A DNA stretch of 64,000 nt from positions 248,001-312,000 of the forward strand of contig CALNHX010000281.1 in assembly GCA_940337035.1 (NCBI GenBank), given 5' to 3'. This document shows positions 9,968-20,007 of the stretch, piece by piece (the first letter of the stretch is position 1; every line of letters begins with the position of its first letter). The notes below the pieces were generated by a model. The model saw only the letters and a program-made list of their open reading frames with translations. It had not been told where the DNA came from and did not search any database. Origin of the DNA: Agriotes lineatus. Its lineage: Eukaryota > Arthropoda > Insecta > Coleoptera > Elateridae. Position numbers and translations under genes: made by a program.

Positions 9968-10342
9968 ATGCATCCTGTTACAGCTTCTGCTAAAACTGAT
10001 ATTAGTACTAATACGGCGTATCACGACGCCCTTTACTCCTTAGTATGGCTGTCTTTAATGCTTTTTATGTTGACATTGTTGTTTATAATTGGCCATTATT
10101 TGTATAAGCGTTTTAGAAAAATTAGGAAATCATGTGACAGCACCGAAGCACCAACTATTGATGACCAAGAAAATTGTAGTAATGACGACGTAGTGAAGCC
10201 GTCGCCGCCAATCAGAGTTCGTTTCCCAGTCACCCAGTTAAGTGACTTTAGTCAAGTGCCCAGTGGAAAAAGCGTCATGGTAACGCTCAAGCCCGGACCA
10301 GCCCCCAGCCAAGTTAACTCAACTGGGGCAGCTGCCAATTGA
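9968..10342 (+). CDS. Small single-pass membrane ORF downstream of env 1
   Basis: ATG 8 bp after the env 1 stop; 124 codons. Residues ~1-20 are polar, then comes one strong membrane segment (LVWLSLMLFMLTLLFIIGHY, about residues 27-46), a basic stop-transfer stretch (KRFRKIRK), and a ~75-residue acidic/Pro-rich tail with VKPSPPIRV and a Gly/Pro/Ala end. The topology (short outside, TM, long cytoplasmic tail) resembles the C-terminal end of env-like 2, whereas env 1 itself has almost no tail. It could be a separate accessory membrane protein or a tail exon detached from env by mutation. No family recognised. Confidence 0.5.
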   Translation: MHPVTASAKTDISTNTAYHDALYSLVWLSLMLFMLTLLFIIGHYLYKRFRKIRKSCDSTEAPTIDDQENCSNDDVVKPSPPIRVRFPVTQLSDFSQVPSGKSVMVTLKPGPAPSQVNSTGAAAN

Positions 10343-10785
10343 GGGTTGGTAGCCAGTGCAGGACTTTTCACCATTTGAAATGCCACGATGGTGAATGATG
10401 TCTCCGGGTCCTGTAACTGCTGAGTAATGTGTGTGTGTGTAAAACCTAGGTCTCAATGTGTATGTATATGTGTATATTAATATTTTGGTTTATCTCCCGA
10501 GGAAGTGGGAAAGGACTGCAGTCAAAGCCTCTGAGTTCGCAACTTTCGGAAAGTAGACATTACTCGCTTTTTAGTTCAGCGGGGGGAAGGAGAACCGCGC
10601 GTACGAGCGCCTTCCTCTACGCAAAATTTTGCTGCATTCTTGTTTATTATCCAAACTACAAGTACTCAAGTTGTAAACTGAATTCTGCGGGATTCGTCGC
10701 GGTAACCAGGAAGGGCCGGATCAGAGTGTCTCCTTATTTGAAGGGCAAATAAGGGGCCCCGTCCGAAGAGCGGGCGGGACCCTCC
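10343..10785. other. Non-coding region downstream of the small ORF
   Basis: Contains a short GT run (TGTGTGTGTGT near 10429-10439) and GC-rich sequence toward the polypurine tract. The open frame at 10456-10752 shows no recognisable domain. It most likely represents the 3' untranslated region of the env 1-bearing element. Confidence 0.5.
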
Positions 10786-10799
10786 AAGAAGGAGGGAGC
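10786..10799 (+). promoter_or_regulatory. Internal polypurine tract followed by an LTR-like start
   Basis: AAGAAGGAGGGAGC is followed at once by TGTCATAGGGCAAGG. The true 3' LTR of this complex has the same arrangement (GAGGGAGA then TGTCACG). This is good evidence that a second LTR begins at 10800, i.e. that env 1 and env-like 2 may belong to different elements. Confidence 0.55.
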
Positions 10800-11428
10800 T
10801 GTCATAGGGCAAGGGCAAAGTGGCATTATAGTTAATCTGCACTTCCGATGCGTAAGCCTGGCAGGAACTATCATTGCAGCACGTGCAGTTTGTGGTTTCC
10901 TGCGATGCTTATGGCTTTGCAGATATTTCAGTGTACCCTATGCAGCGACTGGGGAAACAAGTACGTAAACAGAGTTACGTAAGTGAAACAAGTACGTAAA
11001 CAGAGTTACGTAAGTGAAATAAATAAGTAAGTAAGTAAAAGGAATTCCGCAAATGAAAATGAGAAATAAGTAAGTACTAGTACTAGTCGACAATACGTGA
11101 GTAAAAAATTGAAGAATAAGTAGATAAATGAGTATACCTGATTGGATAAATTGGTGCTAAATAACTGAAAGAATTTTAATTGAATTATGATAGAGAAAAA
11201 CTTGGTCTAGAGAATTATTATTGTATTTTGAAAGAGGAAAACTCTAAAGAATTTATACAGTGTGTACAAGAGAAAAAGCTGATCTAAAGAATTTAAATAG
11301 TGTGTACAAGAGAAAAAGTTGATTGAAAGAATTTATGTTTGATTGATAACGAAAAAGTATAGGAAAGTTGTGTATTGAGAATTATTTGTGAATTGAGAAT
11401 TATTTGTGAAATTAGAAATAACAGCAAT
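10800..11428. other. LTR-like / unassigned region between the two env genes, with a 31-bp tandem duplication
   Basis: Starts TGTCATAG after a polypurine tract. A perfect 31-bp direct duplication (10954-10984 and 10985-11015) begins GAAACAAGTACG and ends TTACGTAAGT. It is followed by GTAAGTAAGT-rich AT sequence and further imperfect repeats (GTGTACAAGAGAAAAAG twice, GAGAATTATTTGTGAA twice). I cannot find a second copy in the window to fix an LTR end, and no clear TATA box is visible. Confidence 0.45.
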
Positions 11429-11526
11429 ATGTGGTCAATTTTAGCTGTTTTGATAACTGTAATATGTGTAACAGGAACCTTAAGAAAATTAGAAAATATA
11501 GATGTTGAAATTACTTCGGGAGTATA

Positions 11527-12143
11527 TACAGGGTGCCCGTTTTTGGAGCTCCACCATGGGGATCTCGGTAACCATAAGAGATACGAGGTCGGTTAAATTG
11601 GGGCAAAGTTGCGCAATTTGGAGCTCAATAATATGCCGGTTTAAAATTTCAAAAATTCCGATTACCTCCGGAGATATCCGAAAAAAACCGGAATTTTGGA
11701 AATACGTTTTTATTTTTTCCTCGGCTTATTTGGTGACCTAATTCAAAATGAGTGACACTTCGTCGTTGCAACTTTTCCTCCTCTACAACCTGCCGATGTC
11801 ATATTTGAAATCAGACGTTTCGATTTTCGACAATCATCATCAACTTTGGTTTTTCTTATGGGCACTATCTTGGAAATTCACATTTTTGAATTCAGCTTTG
11901 TTTTCTGATTACGGTGATGTATCACATGTTAAGGTTCAGTGTTGCAGTTTGGGTGAAATATCAAAAATTCTGTTTTGCAAAGACTGCCTTGGATATAACA
12001 TCCATACTTTTGTTTAACAAAGGCATTGTTGACAGTTCGATTTAAGTTGGCTTAACGTCACCTACAGTTACAAAATTAGTATAAATTTATTAACAAAATG
12101 CCCTTTTCAAATGAAGAAAAACGAGATATGCTAGAAATTTATT
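11527..12143 (+). repeat. Left TIR of the mariner-like element
   Basis: Reverse-complement match to 13312-13928 with only a few differences (for example TTTTCAAATGAAG versus TTTTCAACTGAAG). It contains the presumptive promoter region and the transposase ATG at 12098. Confidence 0.9.
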
Positions 12144-13217
12144 ACGCTTCGCATCGAAATGCGCAAGTTACTTCGGAAAGATATTTACAGCGGTATCCAG
12201 AAAGACAACAACCAGCTCAAAATTATTTGTTATTCCTTCATAGAAATTTAGCCGAGTTTGGTGCATTTTCTAAGCCTCGAAGACGTGTTCATAGACCAAA
12301 TGCGAATGAAGTGGAAATTTTACAGGCGGTGAGTAAATTGTTAAAACTTTCTCAAAAATAATAAACGGCAATGAATTGAATTCTTCATTAGATTCAAGAT
12401 AATCCTTCAACTTCAACAAGGGCTATAGCAGACGAAATTAACGTATCACATCAAGCAGTGTGGAGAGTCTTGAAAAAACATAAATATCGCCCGTTTAAAA
12501 TTCATATCACCCAAGTCTTGCATCCAGGAGATACTGAACGGAGGGCAGCGTTTTGTAGAATATCATGGCACGGTTGGAACAAAATCCCCATTTTCTTTCC
12601 AACGTGATATTCACGGACGAGTGCAAATTTACCAACTCAGGCATGTTCAATCGTCACAATGAACATGTCTGGTCCACTGAAAATCCACACGAACACCAAG
12701 GACGTCGACCACAAGCACGTTTCGGGCTAAATGTATGGGTTGGTTTATTTGGCGGTACGATCATTGGCCCATACATTTACGAAGACAATTTGACCGCAGA
12801 TGGGTATTTGCACTTTTAAGGACCTACCTTACGGATTACATCGATGACAACATTTGCCTCAACCGCTTGAATAACCTTTGGTTCCAGCAAGATGGTGCTC
12901 CGCCACATAATGCTAGGAGAGTGGCTGATTATTTGTCTGAAATATTTCCGGGTAGAGTCATTTCAAACAGTGGAGACATACGTTGGCCGGCACGTTCACC
13001 AGATCTTTCCCCATTAGACTACTATTTATGGGGAACTATGAAAGATCTCATTTATAAATCTGTACCCGCCGATATTAATGAGCTGCGAAGGAAGATCATC
13101 ACAACTTTAAGGACCAAAATAAGAAGAAGGGACGTTTTAAGATCAATGCAGAATTTAAGAAGACGCATAGAGCTGTGCTTGGAAGTGGAGGGTGAACCCT
13201 TCGAGCACCTCTTATAA
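12098..13217 (+). pseudogene. mariner-like transposase with one intron and two frameshifts
   Basis: Exon 1 (12098-12328) has the N-terminal helix-turn-helix region (MPFSNEEKRDMLEIYY, RYPERQQP). A 63-bp intron follows (GTGAGT at 12329, TTCATTAG ending 12391), which would otherwise introduce a stop. Exon 2 carries the second HTH (STRAIADEINVSHQAVWRVL), then the catalytic core: FTDECKF, WFQQDGAPPHN and SPDLSPLDYYLWG. Counting from the second Asp (QQDGAPP) to the Asp in PLDYY gives 41 intervening residues, the DD41D (rosa-like) spacing. Frameshifts near 12560 and near 12820 break the gene, so it cannot encode an active enzyme as it stands. It ends at TAA 13215-13217, with an AATAAA signal shortly downstream near the inner edge of the right TIR. 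Confidence 0.88.
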
Positions 13218-13311
13218 TTTTCTTTATTTACTTGTTTCTCAAAATTTAGTTTTATCCTATGTTGTAAATTTAAACATAATTTTCTCCTTTTTTATATCCT
13301 ACTGTCAAATA

Positions 13312-13928
13312 AATAAATTTCTAGCATATCTCGTTTTTCTTCAGTTGAAAAGAGCATTTTGTTAATAAATTTATACTAATTTTGTAACTGTAGGTGACGT
13401 TAAGCCAACTTAAATCGAACTGTCAACAATACCTTTGTTAAACAAAAGTATGGATGTTATATCCAAGGCAGTCTTTGCAAAACAGAATTTTTGATATTTC
13501 ACCCAAACTGCAACACTGAACCTTAACATGTGATACATCACCGTAATCAGAAAACAAAGCTGAATTCAAAAATGTGAAAATCCAAGATAGTGCCCATAAG
13601 AAAAACCAAAGTTGATGATGATTGTCGAAAATCGAAACGTCTGATTTCAAATATGACATCGGCAGGTTGTAGAGGAGGAAAAGTTGCAACGACGAAGTGT
13701 CACTCATTTTGAATTAGGTCACCAAATAAGCCGAGGAAAAAATAAAAACGTATTCCAAAATTCCGGTTTTTTTCGGATATCTCCGGAGGTAATCGGAATT
13801 TTTGAAATTTTAAAACCGGCATATTATTGAGCTCCAAATTGCGCAACTTTGCCCCAATTTAACCGACCTCGTATCTCTTATGGTTACCGAGATCCCCATG
13901 GTGGAGCTCCAAAAACGGGCACCCTGTA
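13312..13928 (-). repeat. Right TIR of the mariner-like element
   Basis: Inverted copy of 11527-12143, including an antisense copy of the transposase start codon region (near 13340-13360). Confidence 0.9.
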
Positions 13929-15660
13929 TACAGAGATTGCCTAATATTAGTTTTTATCAGCAGACTCAACCGATTTTATTTCGTTTTGCGAAACCTAGAA
14001 GTTTATTGGAAATAATGAACTGTACTTCCTTTTGTAATTCCAGCAAGTCTATATGTAACGATGCTAATATAGAATATTTAAAAATTAATGATGTTAACTT
14101 TAGGAGATTGCAAACAATGAACCCATTTTAGCAGATGACGGAGAGTTATTTGATTTTCAATTCGCAACTCGGAACCATGTACCGAGAACATTCACTTCAA
14201 ATTATGAGATTACAGTCTTAACCCAGCGGATAGTAGAACAGAGACATGTAAGTGTACAAGATTTGACTTTTAAATCACCTTTTGAACACACAACTAGCCC
14301 TGCTCGTTGTAATGATAGTCGCTTACCTCTCTTAGTTTTGCTTGATGCTAGGATAAGATATGAGTGGACTCGTGCATTTGCTAATATGTGTCAAAATAAA
14401 AAATTGCAGTTAGATATAATTCCTATGGTAGATTTAGAAAAAGCTCTGAATAGACAACCCTTGCCGAAAGACTTTGTTGCAGTGTTAAAGGCACTTTCAT
14501 CGTACTACACCCTGCCTTTGATTGAATGCGCGATATCACCGGAAACCAGTATTGTGGGCGTACATGTTCCATTGATTCATCACCACCTGCAGGACCTTCA
14601 AGTACGCAAGGTTCTCACACCAAATTATGCATGGAATAACCACACCTGTACTATTGCGATGCCTACCTTCGACGTAGCCATTGCCAAGATCGCATCACGA
14701 TGGACCATTTTCCTTCCAAAATGCGATCCCTTCAAGGACGAGTTGTGTTTAATCACCGAGGTCTATGACGACAACGCCCAGGGCATTGCTTGTGTGCAGC
14801 AGGTACTAACGGGAGCCACTACGGACCACCTAGCTAACGTGTGCCCGATGGCATGTCAAGAGGCAGGACGAGATACCCAATTATTACTACCAATTGGGAT
14901 CAACAGGTTTCTAGTAACTCACCCTAAACCGGATTTAAGAGTGAGTTGCCCTAACACTTCGTATCCAGTAACAACCCCTAAATTTATTGGTGCTACGCAC
15001 ATTACCGTGCCTTGCAATTGTCGATTACAAGACAATAGTACATTAAATTTCATTCCACAATATCCTTGCACCGACAAAGAAACAACATTATCTATCCAAC
15101 CCACTATTCCTGCCGCATGGGTCAATCTACAAGGACTTCGGATTCCACCCCATGGTGAAGCCACTCCAAAGTTCACGGATTTGGAAACCTGCCTTAACCA
15201 GCATTGGTTTCAAGATGCCTATAGTCCATCTACAACCAGTATCGCTTATTACCTCATAGCGACTTCCTATGTTCTCTCTATTTCCCTTTTCATCCTTCTC
15301 TTTCTATTATTCAAACGTTCCTCACAACGACTCTCAACACCTAATCTAATTCCTTTTTCTCGGAATTCCTCATTATTGAATTCCACTACCAACGTCAGTC
15401 TCAATCCCAGTGTTTCTCATGACCCTATTTCCGAATCTGTAAGAATGATCGTTAGACGACCTGCGCTGCCAACGCCTCGTGGAGCCAATATGAACCTAAC
15501 CAACAGACCTTTGCCTACGGTGCCTACTCGATCCAGCATCTCTGACGACACCTACTATCTACAACCTCGTCAAGCTCCAGAATTGCCTACATACGATCTA
15601 GTCGGACCTGCCCAAGTGTCTACAGCGCTACAAACTGGTGGTACATTACGTCAACTATAG

Positions 15661-16160
15661 CCGCGCCCAATCGCTCCATTAGCAAAAATTTCATTCACCG
15701 GATCAACGACTTCATCAGAAGAAACATACGTGACGATGTCTGCCCCATCCACCAATTCATCATACGTGCAACTGTGATTTGTGATTTGCAATTGGTGATT
15801 AAAAATAATAATGGTGAACTGTTTAAAACTTACGTGCAAATTAACAGACGAAAACCGGAAAACGTTTAACACTGCCAACTAAAAGAACTGGATTTGACCG
15901 TTTAAGCGATAACCGTTTCCGCAGACCAATACGGAAGTTATTTAGATTAATACTATCGCTATTGTTCGGCATATGACTCATGGTGGGAACTTTTTTGAAT
16001 TTAGAGTATTAGGACTCCAGGAGTCTACAGAGCTTATATTTTATTTCATTGTGTTAGATTAAGATTTTAGTTAAGGCTTGCTTGTAACCTCTTTTGTATC
16101 TGCATGTTTGCAGTGGCGTTTCCCCTAGGGTCGGCTGGGGTCAGCCTCTTTTATATGCCC
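15661..16160. other. 3' untranslated region of the outer retroelement
   Basis: No coding potential. A compact inverted repeat GACTCC-A-GGAGTC lies at 16013-16025. The region ends in the polypurine tract. Confidence 0.6.
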
Positions 16161-16168
16161 GAGGGAGA
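16161..16168 (+). promoter_or_regulatory. Polypurine tract of the 3' LTR
   Basis: GAGGGAGA directly abuts the LTR start TGTCACG, the expected position for the plus-strand primer. Confidence 0.8.
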
Positions 16169-16398
16169 TGTCACGAAAGAGCAAATATGATACATCGAGG
16201 ATTTCTAGAAAATAAGCATTATGCATAAATATGTTTTTTCCGAAGAGTTACGTGTTGATAAGGCCTAACCACGAGCTTGTTGTTCCTTAATATTTTCCTG
16301 GATGAGCCAATGTCACAGGAAGCCTGTGGTGTGTTTTTCTGGTGTTTTCTGTTATTCACTGTCTTACGTGGTCTCAACCGCATACCCATCTTCAGGAG

Positions 16399-16433
16399 AT
16401 ATATAAGGTGCAAGCTCGGGGTAGCGCCTCAGT
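16399..16433 (+). promoter_or_regulatory. LTR core promoter: TATA box and initiator
   Basis: ATATATAAG at 16399-16407 and TCAGT at 16429-16433. The candidate start A (16431) is about 30 bp after the TATA box, the standard insect arrangement. Confidence 0.65.
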
Positions 16434-16526
16434 AAGTTATCAGTTATCCATTATAATTAGTAATCGTCAGTGCCCTGTCGCTGTCTACGCTAAGCATTAA
16501 GTTCTTCGTAACTGGCCCTAAGAAAC

Positions 16527-16546
16527 ATGTCCAGAACTATGTAAGT
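16527..16546 (+). promoter_or_regulatory. Leader ATG and splice donor in the LTR R region
   Basis: ATG at 16527, four codons plus two bases, then GTAAGT at 16541-16546. A donor two bases into a codon would join in frame to an acceptor whose exon starts at a third codon position, as seen at 6928 and 8153. The equivalent part of the 5' LTR is deleted here. Confidence 0.5.
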
Positions 16547-16555
16547 TAACACTTT

Positions 16556-16561
16556 AATAAA
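16556..16561 (+). terminator. LTR poly(A) signal AATAAA
   Basis: AATAAA about 125 bp after the predicted transcription start, followed by a T/G-rich stretch (GCTTTTATTTGTAATTGTTGG) that suits 3' end formation. Confidence 0.6.
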
Positions 16562-16665
16562 CTGCTTTTATTTGTAATTGTTGGTATGATTTAATCGGTT
16601 CCAAACTAGCTACGACTGCCTCTTTGCTGTCGCCAATATGAGCTCGAATCCCCCGAGTCGTAGCA

Positions 16666-19600
16666 ATATTATGTAACATTTCCTTCTACTGTCTACAATG
16701 TTGTTAACAACGATATCAGCTTCAAAGAGACACATTGCTATACAATAACCCAAAAGATATTTACTTAAAAATCTACTCACAATTGCTGGCTTTCCTATGT
16801 TAACTCTGCTGCATTCACTTAAGTTAATTATTGCTAATTTGTAGGTGTAAAGTTCTTGATACAATACGACACAATTAGTTGTTAAGCTTTCCACACCCAG
16901 ATTGTGTCTGGAATGTGATCGATCGGGGGAAGCAATAGGTACCACAGCAACTGGACAATACACAAGAATGAAAAATAAACAACGGGAAAGAATGTCGTGC
17001 TCCACTCAACACCCACTAGGCTATGTTGTTTTGAAATGTTAGAAAACTAAGAACCACAGGAATGGTTCAAGACAGCTAGTTTAATGAATAACGAATAATA
17101 TTATGTAACATTTCCTTCTACTATCTACAATGTTGTTAACAACGATATCAGCTTCAAAGAGACACTTTGCTATGCAATAACCCAAAAGATATTTGCTTAA
17201 AAATCAGCTAACAATTCCTGGTTTTCTTATGTTAACTCTGCTGCATTCACTTAAGTTAATTCCTGCCAATTTGTAGGTGTGACGTTCTTTATACAATACA
17301 CCACAATTACTTGTTAAGCTTTCCACATCCAGATTGTGTCTGGAATGTGATCGATCGGAAGAAGCAATGGGTTCCACAGCAACTGGGCAATACACAAGAA
17401 TGAAAAATAAACAACGGGAAAGAGTGTCGTGCCCCACTCAACACCCACTAGGCTATGTTGTTTTGAAATGTTAGAAAACTAAGAATCACAGGAATGGTTC
17501 AACACAGCTAGTTTAATGAATAATGAATAATATTATGTAACATTTCCCTCTACTGTCTACAATGTTTTTAACAACGATATCATCTTCAAAGAGACACATT
17601 GCTATACAATAACCCAAAAGATATTTGCTTAAAAATCAGCTCACAATTGCTGGTTTTCTTATGTTAACTCTGCTGCAGTCACTTAAGTTAATTCCTACCA
17701 ATTTGTAGGTGTAACGTTTTTTGATACAATACACCACAATTACTTGTCAAGTTTTCCACATCCAGATTGTGTCTGGAATGTGATCGATCGGAGGAAGCAA
17801 TTGATTCCACAGCAACTGCACAATACACAAGAATTAAAAATAAACAACGGGAAAGACTGTTGTGAGACACTCAACAGCCACCAGGCTATGTTGTTTTGAA
17901 AAGTGAGAAAATTAAAAACCACAGGAATGGTTCAACATACCTAGTTTAATGAATAATGAATAATATTATGTAACATATGATTCTACTACCTACAATGTTG
18001 TTAACAACGATATCAGCTTCAAAGAGACACTTTGCTATACAATAACCCAAAAGATATTTGCTTAAAAATCAGCTCACAATTGCTGGTTTTCTTATGTTAA
18101 CCCTGCTGCATTCACTTAAGTTAATTCCTACCAATTTGTAGGTGTGACGTTTTTGATACAAAACACCAGAATTGCTTGTTAAGGTTTCCACATCCAGATT
18201 GTGTCGGGAATGTGATCGATCCGAGGAAGCAATAGGTTGCACAGCAACTGGACAATATACAAGAATGAAAAATAAACAACGGGAAAGAGTGTCGTGCCCC
18301 ACTCAACACCCACTAGGCTATGTTGTTTTGAAAAGTGAGAAAACTAAAAACCACAGGAATGGTTCAACACACCTAGTTTAATGAATAATGAATAATATTA
18401 TGTAACATATGATTCTACTACCTACAATGTTGTTAACAACGATATCAGCTTCAAAGAGACACTTTGCTATACAACAACCCAAAAGATATTTGCTTAAAAA
18501 TCAGTTCACAATTGCTGGTTTTCTTATGTTAACTCTGCTGCAGTCACTTAAGTTAATTCCTGCCAATTTGTAGGTGTAACGTTTTTGATACAATACACCA
18601 CAATTCGTTGTTAAGTTTTCCACATCCAGATTGTGCCTGGAATGTGATCGATAGGAAAAAGATAGGTTCCACTGCAACTGGACAATACACAAGAATGAAA
18701 AATAAACAACGGGAAATAGGGTCGTGCCCCACTCAACACCCACTAGGCTATGTTGTTTTGAAAAGTTAGAAAACTAAGAACCACAGGAATGGTTCAACAC
18801 AGTTAGTTTAATGAATAATGAATTTTATTATGTAACATTTCCTTCTACTATGTACAATGTTGTTAACAACGATATCAGCTTCAAAGAGACACATTGCTAT
18901 ACAATAACCCAAAGGATATTTACTTAAAAATCTGCTCACATTTGCTGGTTTTCTTATGTTAACTCTGCTGAATTCACTTAAGTTAATTCCTGCCAATTTG
19001 TAGGTGTAACGTTTTTGATACAATACACCACAATTAGTTGTTAAGTTTTCCACATCCAGATTGTGATCGATTGGAGGAAGCAATTGATTCCACAGCAACT
19101 GGACAATACACAAGAATAAAAAATAAACAACGGGAAAGAGTGTCTTGCCCCACTCAACACCCACTAGGCTATGTTGTTTTGAAAAGTGAGAGAACTAAAA
19201 ACCACAGGAATGGTTCAACACACCTAGTTTAATGAATAATATAATAATATTATGTAACATATCCTTCTACTACCTACAATGTTGTTAACAACGATATCAG
19301 CTTTGAAGAGACACTTTGCTATACAATAACCCAAAGTATATTTGCTTAAAAATCTGCTCACAGATGCTGGTTATCTTATGTTAACTCTGCTGCATTCACT
19401 TAAGTTAATTCCTGCCAATTTGTAGGTGTGACGTTTTTGATACAAAACACCAGAATTACTTGTTAAGGTTTCCACCTCCAGATTGTGTCGGGAATGTGAT
19501 CGATCCGAAAAAGCAATAGGTTGCACAGCAACTGGACAATACACAAGAATGAAAAATAAACAACGGGAAAGAGTGTCGTGCCCCACTCAACACCCACTAG

Positions 19601-20007
19601 ACTATGTTGTGTTGAAAAGTTAGAAAACTAAGAACCACAGGAATGGTTCAACACAGCTAGTTTAATGAATAATGAATTGTATTATGTAACATTTCCTTCT
19701 ACTATGTACAATGTTGGTAACAACGATATCAGCTTCAAAAAGACAGTTTGCTATACAATAAGCCAAACGATATTTACTTAAAAATCTGCTCACAATTGCT
19801 GGTTTTCTTATGTTAACTCTGCTGCATTCACTTAAGTTAATTATTGCTAATTTGTAGGTGTAAAGTTTTTGATACAATACGACACAATTAGTTGTTAAGC
19901 TTTCCACACCCAGATTGTGTCTGGAATGTGATCGATCGGAGGAAGCAATAGGTACCACAGCAACTGGACAATACACAAGAATGAAAAATAAACAACGGGA
20001 AAGAATG
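16666..20007. repeat. Satellite array, second block (~7.7 monomers)
   Basis: The array resumes after the LTR element with AATATTATGTAAC. Monomers here are diverged from each other (for example GATCGATAGGAAAAAG at about 18650, and a shortened ATTGTGATCGATTGG at about 19060). The block ends at the hAT-type insertion, whose TSD AAAGAATG is satellite sequence. Confidence 0.95.

Larger units (their letters stand above)
11527..13928 (+). mobile_element. mariner/Tc1-type transposon (DD41D-like) with 617-bp TIRs
   Basis: Ends TACAGGGTGCCCG / CGGGCACCCTGTA with TA on each side (11525-11526, 13929-13930). The terminal repeats are unusually long: 11527-12143 and 13312-13928, 617 bp each, nearly identical. 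The inner end of the left repeat includes the first ~15 codons of the transposase, so the right repeat carries an inverted copy of the gene start. The single transposase gene reads plus. Near-identity of the arms suggests recent insertion or arm conversion. Confidence 0.9.
11429..15660 (+). pseudogene. env: Envelope-like gene 2, interrupted by a mariner element and a frameshift
   Basis: Starts at ATG 11429 with a signal-peptide-like MWSILAVLITVICVTG, is split at TA by the mariner-like element (11527-13928), and resumes after 13930. One further frameshift lies near 14120, after which the frame is open to TAG at 15658-15660. The downstream part is co-linear with env 1: matching Cys positions (NNHTC/HNETC, ELC/KLC, PCNC/PCRC), VTHPKP versus LTHPKH, and a TM segment (about 15235-15315). 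It then has a ~110-residue Ser/Pro-rich tail with PTYDLVG, which env 1 lacks. The segment that holds the furin site, fusion peptide and coiled coil in env 1 is much shorter here, with no RxKR visible. An entry role is therefore doubtful even before the breaks. Confidence 0.75.
5383..16665 (+). mobile_element. Env-bearing Ty3/gypsy-like (errantivirus-type) retroelement complex, internally deleted and possibly nested
   Basis: The complex is bounded by TGTCACGAAAG at the left and TAGCA at the right, with ATAT on both sides (5379-5382 and 16666-16669). A 4-bp ATAT target duplication is typical of errantivirus-type gypsy elements. The order is a 41-bp 5' LTR stub, pol from the RNase H C-terminus through integrase, an extra ORF, env 1, a small TM ORF, an internal PPT plus LTR-like start, env-like 2 (with a mariner insertion), PPT and a 497-bp LTR. 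Gag, protease and reverse transcriptase are missing. All main ORFs read plus. The internal PPT at 10786-10799 suggests that a second element may be nested, with one deletion removing both 5' halves. Confidence 0.85.
16169..16665 (+). repeat. 3' LTR (497 bp), intact
   Basis: Begins TGTCACGAAAG and ends GTCGTAGCA, followed by ATAT. It has TATA, initiator, leader ATG, splice donor and AATAAA in the expected order, giving U3 of about 262 bp (16169-16430), R to about 16580, and U5 to 16665. Its first 41 bp match the 5' remnant. Confidence 0.9.

Noticed and set aside
10456..10752. 98-codon ORF downstream of the small membrane ORF
   Set aside because: No domain, signal or conserved context; it lies in the region best read as 3' UTR before the internal polypurine tract.
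13438..13707. Small ORFs within the mariner TIRs (identical at 11748-12017 plus and 13438-13707 minus)
   Set aside because: They are the same TIR sequence read in both arms, with no recognisable domain, and lie upstream of the real transposase start.
18172..19232. Plus-strand 60-69-codon frames in satellite monomers
   Set aside because: Same periodic repeat, broken in most monomers.
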